From Duganella sp. CF458 (GTDB taxonomy: Bacteria > Pseudomonadota > Gammaproteobacteria > Burkholderiales > Burkholderiaceae_D), in the NCBI RefSeq assembly GCF_900113115.1, contig NZ_FOOF01000011.1:1-64000 (forward strand): a stretch of 64,000 bases of DNA, given 5' to 3'. A program made the translations under genes and the position numbers. Positions 35,072 to 43,153 of the stretch are shown here, in pieces. The notes beneath the pieces were generated by a model that did not search any database, was not told where the DNA came from, and was given only the letters and a program-made list of their open reading frames with translations. The stretch's first letter is position 1; each line of letters opens with the position of its first letter.

Positions 35072-36442
35072 TCATACGTGCAGCAGCAGGTGCTCGCGCT
35101 CCCACGGACTGATGACGGTCATGAATTCCTGGTGTTCCAGGTCCTTGATGGCAGCGTACACGTCGATAAAGCGCTCGCCCAGAACGAAGCGCAGTTTGTC
35201 TTCCGCGCGCAGGATACCCAGCGCTTCCGGCAAGCCTTGCGGCAGCTCGTACTTCATTTCATAGGCGCTACCCATGGTCGGTGCAGTCGGTTCCAGCTGT
35301 TCGGTCATGCCGAGGTAGCCGCAGGCCAGCGTCACTGCCAGTGCAAGGTAGGGATTGGCATCGGCACCGATGATGCGGTTCTCAACGCGCCGGTCCTGCA
35401 CGCCCGATTCCGGCACCCGGAAGCCGACGGTGCGGTTATCCATGCCCCACTGGATGTTGATCGGCGCCGCCGTGTGGCGCACCAGCCGGCGATACGAATT
35501 CACATACGGTGCGACAATCGCCAAGGCGCTTGGCATATAACGCTGAAGGCCGCCGATGTAGGCCTTGAAAAGCTGCGAAGGCGAACCATCCTGGTTGCTG
35601 AAGATATTCCAGCCGCTGCGCGCATCGACCACGCTCTGATGGATGTGCATCGCCGAGCCCGGCTCGCCCGCCATCGGCTTGGCCATGAAGGTGGCGTACA
35701 TGTGGTGCTTCAATGCCGCCTCACGCAAGGTGCGCTTGAAGAAGAACACCTTGTCCGCCAAGCCAAGCGGCTCGCCGTGCAGGAAATTGATCTCCATCTG
35801 ACCGGCGCCGATTTCGTGGATCAGGGTATCCACGTCCAGGCCCATCATGTCGCAGTAATCGTAGATGTCTTCGAACAGAGGATCGAACTCGTTCACCGCA
35901 TCGATGCTGTACACCTGGCGGCTGGTTTCGGCGCGGCCGCTGCGGCCGATGGGCGCCTTCAGGGGCAAATCAGGATCGGAATTCTTGTCCGTCAGGTAGA
36001 ACTCCAACTCCGGCGCGACCACCGGCTTCCAGCCCTTGTCTTCGAACAGCTTCAACACGCGGCGCAGCACGGAGCGCGGCGCAAAATCGACCAGGCGGCC
36101 GTCGCTGAAGTAGCAGTCGTGGATCACCTGCGCCGTCGGGTCGGCAGCCCAGGGCACCATGGTGATGGTGGTGGGATCGGCCTTCAGGATCATGTCGCGG
36201 TCGGTGCTGGATATGGCGCGGTCGTAGGCGTCATCCTCGGTTGGATAATTACCGGTGACAGTCATGCCAAGCACCGCTTCAGGAATGCGCATGCCGCGCT
36301 CCTGGGTGAATTTGCCGCGCGGGAGAATCTTGCCGCGTGCGACGCCGGTCAGGTCAGGGACCAGGCATTCGATCTCGGTGACTCGCTTTTCATTGAGCCA
36401 CTCATCCATATCGGTGTAACTGAAATTTTCGCGGATTGCCAT
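35072..36442 (-). CDS. puuA: Gamma-glutamylputrescine synthetase (glutamine synthetase family)
   Basis: The 456-residue protein has the glutamine synthetase fold: an N-terminal beta-grasp domain and a catalytic domain with VAPELEFYLTD, GAGQMEINFLHGEPL (metal ligands) and GSAMHIHQSV. It lacks the adenylylation tyrosine loop of GlnA and resembles PuuA, which ligates glutamate to putrescine with ATP. Context strongly supports this: PuuD, a SpuC-type transaminase and PuuC lie in the same unit. Other amine-glutamate ligations are possible. Confidence 0.87.
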   Translation of the reverse strand: MAIRENFSYTDMDEWLNEKRVTEIECLVPDLTGVARGKILPRGKFTQERGMRIPEAVLGMTVTGNYPTEDDAYDRAISSTDRDMILKADPTTITMVPWAADPTAQVIHDCYFSDGRLVDFAPRSVLRRVLKLFEDKGWKPVVAPELEFYLTDKNSDPDLPLKAPIGRSGRAETSRQVYSIDAVNEFDPLFEDIYDYCDMMGLDVDTLIHEIGAGQMEINFLHGEPLGLADKVFFFKRTLREAALKHHMYATFMAKPMAGEPGSAMHIHQSVVDARSGWNIFSNQDGSPSQLFKAYIGGLQRYMPSALAIVAPYVNSYRRLVRHTAAPINIQWGMDNRTVGFRVPESGVQDRRVENRIIGADANPYLALAVTLACGYLGMTEQLEPTAPTMGSAYEMKYELPQGLPEALGILRAEDKLRFVLGERFIDVYAAIKDLEHQEFMTVISPWEREHLLLHV

Positions 36443-36491
36443 AGCTTCCTCTCAGGTAGTTTAGAAAACAGCACTACTGAAGGACAGCCAC

Positions 36492-37247
36492 CTAAGGAAT
36501 GCGATCCCTATGCACGCGGCACGCCAGGCCGAATGCGCTGAACATGCGCATGGAATCGTGGTTCTCTTCGACCCGCCATTCCGGGTGCCATTGCACCGCC
36601 AGCGCAAACGAAGGAGAAACCGCGAAAGAATAAGCTTCGATCAAGCCGTCGTCGGATCGGGCTTCGACATGCAAGCCGGGCGCCAGGCGATCGATGCCCT
36701 GCCCGTGCAGCGAATTCACTTGTATTTCGCTAGCTCCATCGAGGATATGCGCCAGCAAACCGCCTTTTTCGAGCTTGACGCGGTGGGCGGCAGCGTACTG
36801 CTGCTCCAGCGATTGCGTCTTGTCTTCGCGATGATCGAAGTAGCCAGGCACAGAGTGGATGGCCTGGTGCAGCGTACCGCCCAGCGCCACGTTCACTTCC
36901 TGGAAGCCGCGGCAAATCGCCAAGATCGGGATGCCACGCGCCAGCGCGGCACGTATCAAGGGCAACGTGGTCGCGTCGCGCGCGGGGTCCAGCGGCAGCG
37001 AGGGATCGAGCGTTTCCTGCCCATACAGGCTTGCCTGCACATTGGAGGCAGCGCCGGTCAGCATGATGCCATTGGCGATGCCAAGCAGGCTTTCAATATC
37101 GGTGTTGTCGCCCAGTGGAGGGAGCAACAACGGCTGGCAGCGCGCTCCCACAGCCACCGCATCAACGTATTTGTTGTGAGCGGCGTAGCTGGGATGGGAG
37201 CCTTTATTCTGACTGCAGGCGGGGACCAGTACGATGGGGCGGCGCAT
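36492..37247 (-). CDS. puuD: Gamma-glutamyl-GABA hydrolase (class I GATase-like)
   Basis: The 251-residue peptidase C26 protein has the nucleophilic cysteine in LAICRGFQEVNVALGG (about residue 112) and the catalytic His-Glu in AVQWHPEW (about 220-222). The substrate-side NSLHGQGIDRL and the early LTGAASNVQ are PuuD marks. It releases GABA and glutamate from gamma-glutamyl-GABA. It is the first gene of the minus-strand unit and diverges from gabD, which takes GABA-derived semialdehyde onward. Confidence 0.9.
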   Translation of the reverse strand: MRRPIVLVPACSQNKGSHPSYAAHNKYVDAVAVGARCQPLLLPPLGDNTDIESLLGIANGIMLTGAASNVQASLYGQETLDPSLPLDPARDATTLPLIRAALARGIPILAICRGFQEVNVALGGTLHQAIHSVPGYFDHREDKTQSLEQQYAAAHRVKLEKGGLLAHILDGASEIQVNSLHGQGIDRLAPGLHVEARSDDGLIEAYSFAVSPSFALAVQWHPEWRVEENHDSMRMFSAFGLACRVHRDRIP

Positions 37248-37332
37248 GTTTAGTTTCTTCGGTAACTATCAGTGTGCAGCTTGATCTTATTCCCAATTTT
37301 GGAATGTGGCAACTGTACAGTGTGATACCCGG

Positions 37333-37338
37333 TATACT
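37333..37338 (+). promoter_or_regulatory. Candidate -10 box of gabD
   Basis: TATACT lies 25 bases upstream of the gabD ATG and before a good GGAGG ribosome site. No convincing -35 hexamer is seen at 17 bp, which suggests activator dependence. The 115-base puuD-gabD gap must hold both divergent promoters. Confidence 0.4.
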
Positions 37339-37362
37339 GGATTTTTGCTTTGGAGGTGAATC

Positions 37363-38817
37363 ATGCTGACCCTGAAAGATCCCAGCCTTCTGCGCCAACA
37401 GTGCTATATCGCTGGCCAATGGTGCGATGCCGACGGGGGCGCAACCATCAACGTCACCAATCCGGCTACCGGAGAAACACTTGGCAGCGTGCCCAAAATG
37501 GGCGCAGCCGAAACGCGCCGTGCCATCGCAGCCGCCAATGCCGCATGGCCTGAATGGCGCAAGAAGCCGGCCAAAACGCGCGCGGCCATCCTGCGCAAAT
37601 GGAGTGACCTGATCCTCGCCAATGCCGACGACCTGGCAGCCCTGATGACAGCGGAGCAAGGCAAACCGCTGGTTGAATCCAAAGGCGAAATTACCTATGC
37701 CGCATCGTTCATCGAATGGTTCGGCGAAGAGGCAAAGCGCATCGCCGGCGAAACCCTGGCATCGCCTTGGCCGGACAAGCGCGTTGTGGTCACGCGCGAA
37801 CCGATCGGCGTCAGCGCAGCAATCACACCGTGGAACTTCCCTTCCGCGATGATTACCCGAAAGGCCGGTCCGGCGTTGGCTGCCGGCTGCCCGATGGTGG
37901 TCAAGCCGGCGGAACTCACACCCTTCTCGGCATTGGCCTTGGCCGTGCTGGCGGAGCGTGCCGGCGTGCCTGCCGGCGTGTTCAGCGTGATCACCGGCGC
38001 TTCGCGCGAGATCGGCGGCGAGATGACCGCCAACCCTATCGTGCGCAAGCTCAGTTTTACCGGCTCGACTGCCGTCGGCCGGCTATTGATGGAACAGTGC
38101 GCGCCAACGATCAAGAAGTTGTCGCTGGAACTAGGCGGCAATGCACCCTTCATCGTGCTCGACGATGCAGACCTGGACGCAGCAGTGGAAGGCGCTATCG
38201 CCTCCAAATACCGCAACGCCGGGCAGACTTGCGTGTGTGCGAACCGCATCTATGTACAGGACGGCGTGTACGACTCGTTCGCATCGAAGCTGGTCGAAGC
38301 GGTACGCAAACTCCAAGTCGGCAATGGCGCCGATGAAGGCGTGACGCAAGGCCCGCTGATCGAAGAGAAGGCGGTCGTCAAAGTGGAAGAACATATCGCC
38401 GATGCACTCGGCAAAGGCGCACGCCTGCTGTTAGGAGGCAGGCGGCACGAGCTTGGCCACAGCTTCTTCCAGCCAACCGTGCTGGCAGATGTTGGTGCCG
38501 ACATGCTGGTGGCGCGCGAAGAAACCTTCGGCCCCCTGGCGCCGCTGTTCCGCTTCAAGACCGATGACGAAGTGGTGGCGCTGGCCAACGACACGGAGTT
38601 CGGCCTGGCGGCCTACTTCTACTCACGCGATATCGGCCGCATCTGGCGCGTGGCGGAAGGACTGGAAAGCGGCATGGTGGGCGTGAACAGCGGCTTGATC
38701 TCGACCGAGATCGCGCCGTTCGGTGGCGTCAAGCAATCGGGCCTGGGACGCGAAGGCTCGACGCATGGCATTGACGATTACCTCGTGATCAAATACATCT
38801 GCATGGGCGGCATCTAG
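37363..38817 (+). CDS. gabD: Succinate-semialdehyde dehydrogenase
   Basis: The 484-residue aldehyde dehydrogenase has the GabD signatures AEGKPL-type segment (TAEQGKPLVESKGEI), ITPWNFPSAMITRKAGPALA, FTGSTAVGRLL, the glutamate in LELGGNAPFIV and the cysteine pair GQTCVCANR, the redox-sensitive pair of GabD. It converts succinate semialdehyde to succinate. Divergence from puuDA-spuC-puuC completes a putrescine-to-succinate route, apart from a dedicated GABA transaminase. GGAGG precedes the ATG. Confidence 0.94.
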   Translation: MLTLKDPSLLRQQCYIAGQWCDADGGATINVTNPATGETLGSVPKMGAAETRRAIAAANAAWPEWRKKPAKTRAAILRKWSDLILANADDLAALMTAEQGKPLVESKGEITYAASFIEWFGEEAKRIAGETLASPWPDKRVVVTREPIGVSAAITPWNFPSAMITRKAGPALAAGCPMVVKPAELTPFSALALAVLAERAGVPAGVFSVITGASREIGGEMTANPIVRKLSFTGSTAVGRLLMEQCAPTIKKLSLELGGNAPFIVLDDADLDAAVEGAIASKYRNAGQTCVCANRIYVQDGVYDSFASKLVEAVRKLQVGNGADEGVTQGPLIEEKAVVKVEEHIADALGKGARLLLGGRRHELGHSFFQPTVLADVGADMLVAREETFGPLAPLFRFKTDDEVVALANDTEFGLAAYFYSRDIGRIWRVAEGLESGMVGVNSGLISTEIAPFGGVKQSGLGREGSTHGIDDYLVIKYICMGGI

Positions 38818-38827
38818 AAGTATTGCA

Positions 38828-39292
38828 TCACTTGGAAAATGGTTGGCTCATGTAGTGCAGGAGCCGTTGGGACTTTTCGTCCGTTGCGCGAGCATTGTTG
38901 GTCACGTTATGCACCGCAGCCGGCCCAATTTTTTTGACCAGCTTGCAATAGTCCTCTGTCTCACGCGGGCAGAACTCTAGACTTAAGAGCTCGGTGGTCC
39001 TCTTCACCAACCCCGCCTGTTCAAGCTCGGGCACAAGGTCAATGCGCTGCCGAAGAGCCCGAGCTATTCCACTCTTTATGATTTTTCCAAATGGAAGGTG
39101 CGGGTCTCTCACAATTATCCGACACCCGATTCTCGCGGCCTCACGGTCGCCACTCCTGATGTGGCGCGCAATATTCTCGCACGCGTGCGCAATGCGAATA
39201 CCTGGATGGTCAATCCTTGGTACTTCTTCGTAGAACATCAGCTTCAATTCAAGAAGCGTCTCCAGGTTTTCCAGCGTCTCAACGTATTCCAT
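38828..39292 (-). CDS. Hypothetical helical protein, immunity-like
   Basis: The 154-residue protein is predicted mostly helical, with no signal peptide or membrane segment. A conserved-looking core, FGKIIKSGIARALRQRIDL, is followed by LLSLEFCPRETEDYCKLVKK. I do not recognise a named family. Size, charge pattern and company of other small soluble proteins resemble orphan immunity genes of polymorphic toxin systems, but no toxin gene is present. It ends 10 bases after gabD and starts 12 bases from the next minus-strand gene, so these two are probably cotranscribed. Confidence 0.6.
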   Translation of the reverse strand: MEYVETLENLETLLELKLMFYEEVPRIDHPGIRIAHACENIARHIRSGDREAARIGCRIIVRDPHLPFGKIIKSGIARALRQRIDLVPELEQAGLVKRTTELLSLEFCPRETEDYCKLVKKIGPAAVHNVTNNARATDEKSQRLLHYMSQPFSK

Positions 39293-39304
39293 TGGCGGTG
39301 CCGA

Positions 39305-39748
39305 TCAATTTATCATTCGGAAGCTAGGATGACCAATCCAGTGGTGAAGATATTCCGGGGTAACGTAATCCTCATGCTCCGTCTCCAGCCGGCCTTCCAT
39401 TACCAAGATGCTGTCGTCCGCAAACGACCTGACATAGCCACCCAACGCGATGACACCACCAAGCATCTGTGCCACCCTGGCTACCAGCATTGCCAAGTAG
39501 GCTTCCGAAACCAGTCCTCGACACATAGCACAAAATGTGACAACGCCCCCAGGATTCCAGCCCTGAATATCTTGCGCCGCAAGCTCTTCATCGGCCGGTT
39601 CGTCACACCAAATGAACGGCTGGCCAGCGATCCAGAATGCCCGTCCTTCGACCGAGGACGCTACCGATTGAATGTAATGTTCAAGCTCTGCGCGTTCGTT
39701 CTGTGAAATCGTACGACGCAGTAAAACTCGTGCAGTTGCCCCAGCCAT
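39305..39748 (-). CDS. Hypothetical protein, immunity-like (possibly DUF6368)
   Basis: From the ATG chosen (a GTG six bases upstream is in frame) the protein has 147 residues: MAGATARVLLRRTISQNERA at the start, a middle with GWNPGGVVTFCAMC, and a C-terminal TPEYLHHWIGHPSFRMIN. The layout, a strand-helix start and GGVIALGG core, recalls DUF6368-type proteins found singly near secretion or toxin genes; I am not certain of this. It is soluble, with no catalytic motif. It is probably cotranscribed with the gene ending at 38828. Confidence 0.55.
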   Translation of the reverse strand: MAGATARVLLRRTISQNERAELEHYIQSVASSVEGRAFWIAGQPFIWCDEPADEELAAQDIQGWNPGGVVTFCAMCRGLVSEAYLAMLVARVAQMLGGVIALGGYVRSFADDSILVMEGRLETEHEDYVTPEYLHHWIGHPSFRMIN

Positions 39749-40027
39749 AATCACGCCTCATAGAACTCGTTCATGCTGCACGCCCGACACCGATCGATGA
39801 ATATCTTGTCACCGAGCGCACTCCCTCTCCCCAACTTTCCTTAACACTCCCAGTCAAGATAGGCTTTAGGTCCGCCATTTCGCAGCGAGTCGAGTGCCAT
39901 CGTTCACCTGCAAGATGTTATCGATTGCAGCTACTCTGTTGAGCGCAGCCGTTATATCAGGTGTCGCCTTCGCTTAAAGCGGATCCGTCATTGTGCAAGG
40001 CAAAGGCTAAGTGGACCGCCATTCGAG

Positions 40028-40432
40028 TTACTCGTCACTTGCACGTTTTTTCCGTCGATCTGACTTCACTTCTTCATTCAGTGCCTTCAGATCGTGATCA
40101 AGTCCATCGCATTGATCGCCCTCACCTGAAGCGACGAGCTTCATCTGAATTGCGTGATTTCTTCCCTTGTAGCGAATGCAGCCAATGTCTTGCACTTCAA
40201 AGGCCTCGATCATTTGCTGAACTTCGATTGCGTTCGATGGTTGCTTGCTTACATAACAGTGTCCACCAGACGCGTATGAAAATAGCTCGGGGGCGACAGT
40301 TGAGGGCATCCCACATGACGTGCAGCATCCGTCTTCCACGTAGAAGTCGCCGCGCACGTTCTCTGCGAAAGGGACGCGTTCACAAGCTGCTTTCTCGGAG
40401 GTCCCACGCATCTGATTTATCCAGCGCTTCAT
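40028..40432 (-). CDS. Small ferredoxin-like cysteine protein
   Basis: The 134-residue protein contains GDFYVEDGCCTSCGMPSTVA followed by PELF, a pattern I associate with small proteins annotated as ferredoxins. Only C36, C37, C40 and, later, C59 and C84 are available, so a full 4Fe-4S CxxCxxC site is not evident. The C-terminus is highly charged (KSDRRKKRASDE). No partner reductase is nearby. It lies in the same accessory group of small minus-strand genes and may be cytoplasmic. Its role is unknown. Confidence 0.55.
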   Translation of the reverse strand: MKRWINQMRGTSEKAACERVPFAENVRGDFYVEDGCCTSCGMPSTVAPELFSYASGGHCYVSKQPSNAIEVQQMIEAFEVQDIGCIRYKGRNHAIQMKLVASGEGDQCDGLDHDLKALNEEVKSDRRKKRASDE

Positions 40433-40470
40433 GTCTAGTGTCCAGGTCGCCCATTGAACGAAAGATCAAC

Positions 40471-40773
40471 TTACTTACAACGGAGGGCCTCGGCCGTAAC
40501 TGCCGCCCCATCAAGTCCACTCGTGCCTGTCGATAAGACGAAAATTGCGTTGCCACCACGGCGAGCAACTTCGTTAACAGCTTTGTTCATCGCATTTGAT
40601 GCCTTATTCAATCCTAGCTGATGGTCCGTGCTGATGATACCCAACGATTCACAGGACTCTTTCTGACCTGCAGTTACAAGCCGTACCTTCTCAGCGCCAT
40701 TTTCAAGTTGCGTCGCACATCCAGAAGCAAGTATCGACGAAACTGCACATAGGAAAACTAAAGATTTTTTCAT
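40471..40773 (-). CDS. DUF4156-type outer-membrane lipoprotein
   Basis: The 100-residue lipoprotein precursor has a signal peptide, MKKSLVFLCAVSSI, then lipobox LASGC, giving a lipidated Cys at about 19. The mature part has GAEKVRLVTAGQKESCESLG and ARRGGNAIFVLST, the DUF4156 layout: a small alpha/beta domain with a conserved cysteine. The much longer open frame upstream is not coding. These lipoproteins are widespread and of unknown function. Confidence 0.72.
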   Translation of the reverse strand: MKKSLVFLCAVSSILASGCATQLENGAEKVRLVTAGQKESCESLGIISTDHQLGLNKASNAMNKAVNEVARRGGNAIFVLSTGTSGLDGAAVTAEALRCK

Positions 40774-40804
40774 TATGACCATCGTTGATGATGTAAAGGA
40801 GAGA

Positions 40805-41242
40805 CTAGATTTTTGAGCATCTGCCCATATTGGAAGTCTTTGCTGTCCACTCTTCCCAATATGTCTTGCTGGCGGTGTAAAGTTCACCGAACGATACATC
40901 TTCGCCGGTGTCCAGGTGAATTGATGCGGACTCGTAGATGATGTTGAGGGAACCCATGACACAGTTCACAACCACGCGGTTCCCATCCTTTTCCACACCC
41001 ACAATTTCGGGCTCCAGCGCTACGATCTCAGCAAAGTCCGTGACCATCGCTGAATCATATTCGCGATATGCCAGTTCGCTGCAATCGGCCAATTCGATTG
41101 TGAAGCCAGTGCCTTCGCCCGGAAATTTTTGGCGCAGGTATTGGATAGAGACTTTGACTGAAACAGTTCCTGGAACGTTTCCATATATGGCATCAATCCC
41201 GCCATCATGCAGCAGGCCCCAAAACCCAACGTCCATACCCAT
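40805..41242 (-). CDS. Hypothetical protein
   Basis: The 145-residue acidic soluble protein shows GFWGLLHDGGIDAIYGNVPG, a strand-rich middle (GFTIELADCSELAYREYDSA) and a C-terminal YTASKTYWEEWTAKTS. There is no signal peptide, membrane helix or familiar motif. Acidic charge and size would suit an immunity protein or chaperone. A second ATG lies two codons in, and the start is uncertain. It is followed, 32 bases on, by the DUF4156 lipoprotein gene on the same strand. Confidence 0.5.
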   Translation of the reverse strand: MGMDVGFWGLLHDGGIDAIYGNVPGTVSVKVSIQYLRQKFPGEGTGFTIELADCSELAYREYDSAMVTDFAEIVALEPEIVGVEKDGNRVVVNCVMGSLNIIYESASIHLDTGEDVSFGELYTASKTYWEEWTAKTSNMGRCSKI

Positions 41243-41263
41243 CCCGGAAAAATTGGCAATATA

Positions 41264-42802
41264 TCATGGAGGTGTGGTCAGAGGTTTGCCAAACCACTTG
41301 GATGCGCTGTTGGCGGCAGCCATCTCGCCGCCATTCGAATCGCTGGCCCAGGCAATGACACCGTCGGGGCGCACCAGCAATGCGCTCAGGCCTAATCGGT
41401 CCTTCGCGCCGATAGTAACGTAGCGAATGCGGTCACTCCAATTCCTGGCAAGGGACTTGAGCGATTCGCAGGCTTCAAAGTCGAGCAAGATTGAATGCCC
41501 GATCCGCAGGAGCTGGTTCAGGCTTGTCCCATCGGTTAGCTCGAAGTCGGGCGCGCTGCGGCCCACCATCGGATGGGCGTCGCCGAGATCGTAGCGGGAC
41601 TCGATACCCCAGACACGGCCAGCGAAGTACGTGGCGCCGTCAGGCGTCTGAAGCAGGTCGCGAATGATGGATTCAAGCACACGCGAACTTGGACTGGGAC
41701 GCATCAGTGCCACTTGCGCGCGGGACCAGTCGAGGATCCGTGCGCCTTCGGGATGCCGTTCGCGTTCATAGCTATCGAGCAGGTCGTCGGGAGCGGTGCC
41801 GCGTATCGTCGCTGCGAGTTTCCAACCCAGGTTCATTGCGTCGCCTAGACCAAGGTTCAGGCCTTGCCCGCCAAGCGGTGAGTGGATGTGTGCCGCATCG
41901 CCAGCCAAAAGCACGCGCCCCTTCTTGTATTCAGTCGCCTGAAAAGCGCGGTCGGTCCAGGTCGTCGCGAGTTCGAGCTCCGTTACCGCGACTTCAGTGC
42001 CAGAGATCTTGCGAAGCACCGCCTCGATATGCTCGCGCGTGATGGGATGGCTGCGATGAAATGCACCACCGTCAAAGCCAACCATCCCGATCGTGCCGGG
42101 CGCTGCGTAAATGTACATTCCCGTCGCTGTGTAGTGGCGGCCGGGTTTGAGCACGTCAGGATCAGCAAGCCGGACCTGGGCCGAGTAGCCGGTGAACTCG
42201 GGATCGGTACCGGTGAAGCCTATTCCTGCCGCCTTACGCACGGTGCTGCGCCCGCCGTCGCAGCCGACAAGCCATTGTCCCCGGAACTCCCGGCCGCCGG
42301 CGAAGACGGTTACTCCGAGCTCCAATTGCTTGAGATTCTCAACGCCGCATCCACGCAAAATCTCCACACCTAATGTCTCCGCTCGTGTCGCCAGGACAGC
42401 CTCGATACTGGCCATATCTACGGCGACACTGCTCACGGTATCAGGCAGTCGGGGCGACCACTGCGTGCTGTCAATCTGGTCATGGAAAAATTGGATGCCG
42501 GCGAAATGGCCTGCTGGACGGCGCGCTTGTTGCATCCAGTGTGCGGCCGCCGGCGAACTACGAGGGACGGCCCGCTCCTCGATTAGGCGTAGCAGGTCGC
42601 GACGGTCAAAGCTATCAATGCTCGGTACTGAAAGGCCGCGCAGGCCGAACGGCAGTTCCTTGAGCGGATTGCGAAGATCTTTCGCCTGCTCGAGTACCAG
42701 TACTGAGCAGCCCGCGAGCCGCAACTCGCAGGCGAGAAACAACCCTACAGGGCCGGCGCCGGCAATCAAAACGTCATGGGAATTGGTACGGGGAATATGC
42801 AT
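41264..42802 (-). CDS. FAD-dependent aromatic-ring monooxygenase (PheA/TfdB-type)
   Basis: From the ATG with AAGGAG upstream the enzyme has 512 residues. It has the group A flavin monooxygenase motifs: GAGPVGLFLACEL (FAD ADP part), the DG motif VGCDGGRSTVRKAAGI, and GDAAHIHSPLGGQGLNLG (FAD ribityl part). The C-terminal 110 residues look like the thioredoxin-like domain of phenol hydroxylases. Relatives hydroxylate phenols, polyketides or rifamycins. It stands alone, with no catechol-cleavage genes beside it, so detoxification or antibiotic modification is as likely as catabolism. Confidence 0.88.
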   Translation of the reverse strand: MHIPRTNSHDVLIAGAGPVGLFLACELRLAGCSVLVLEQAKDLRNPLKELPFGLRGLSVPSIDSFDRRDLLRLIEERAVPRSSPAAAHWMQQARRPAGHFAGIQFFHDQIDSTQWSPRLPDTVSSVAVDMASIEAVLATRAETLGVEILRGCGVENLKQLELGVTVFAGGREFRGQWLVGCDGGRSTVRKAAGIGFTGTDPEFTGYSAQVRLADPDVLKPGRHYTATGMYIYAAPGTIGMVGFDGGAFHRSHPITREHIEAVLRKISGTEVAVTELELATTWTDRAFQATEYKKGRVLLAGDAAHIHSPLGGQGLNLGLGDAMNLGWKLAATIRGTAPDDLLDSYERERHPEGARILDWSRAQVALMRPSPSSRVLESIIRDLLQTPDGATYFAGRVWGIESRYDLGDAHPMVGRSAPDFELTDGTSLNQLLRIGHSILLDFEACESLKSLARNWSDRIRYVTIGAKDRLGLSALLVRPDGVIAWASDSNGGEMAAANSASKWFGKPLTTPP

Positions 42803-43153
42803 GTCAAGGCTCCTTAGTCGATGTTCGACCGGAGCGTTCCCAGACCTGGATTCCGCACGGACGAACAATTGGACGCCAGGTGGCGTCAAATATTCGTCGC
42901 GGGGATCTCATGCAAGGGCCAAAGACCAGAGCTTTCGTTACCGAAAGGACTTGGGCTTACCAAACCAAGTCTGCCTTTTCCGACAGGCGGACTATAGCAT
43001 CGGCGCGAAAAGACGGTCAAGAAACTGAAAGGACTTCGACACGGCCATGCTCGACGATGTGCGCCAAAGCCTCCGCAAATCCAACCGTCCAGATTCCGTC
43101 CACAGGTGCAGAGGAAATCTCCGATGCGTAAAAATTGAAGTTCGTCATAGGAT
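42803..43153. other. Intergenic region between the FAD monooxygenase and the solute-binding protein
   Basis: The 351-base gap holds the monooxygenase promoter region and one small possible ORF (43017-43148). Apart from these I see no RNA gene, terminator or repeat. Longer open frames on either strand here overlap the neighbours and look like chance frames. Confidence 0.5.
43017..43148 (-). CDS. Possible 43-residue ORF after the solute-binding protein
   Basis: An ATG five bases after the stop of the solute-binding protein opens a 43-codon frame: MTNFNFYASEISSAP, then VDGIWTVGFAEALAHIVEHG, ending VLSVS. It has no clear ribosome site of its own, but translational coupling is possible. The composition looks protein-like rather than random. 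It could be a small gene or the remaining N-terminus of a longer one. Confidence 0.25.
   Translation of the reverse strand: MTNFNFYASEISSAPVDGIWTVGFAEALAHIVEHGRVEVLSVS

Noticed and set aside
39749..40027. Possible RNA gene in the 279-base gap among the small genes
   Set aside because: No tRNA-like fold, strong hairpin with U-tract or promoter pair could be found by eye.
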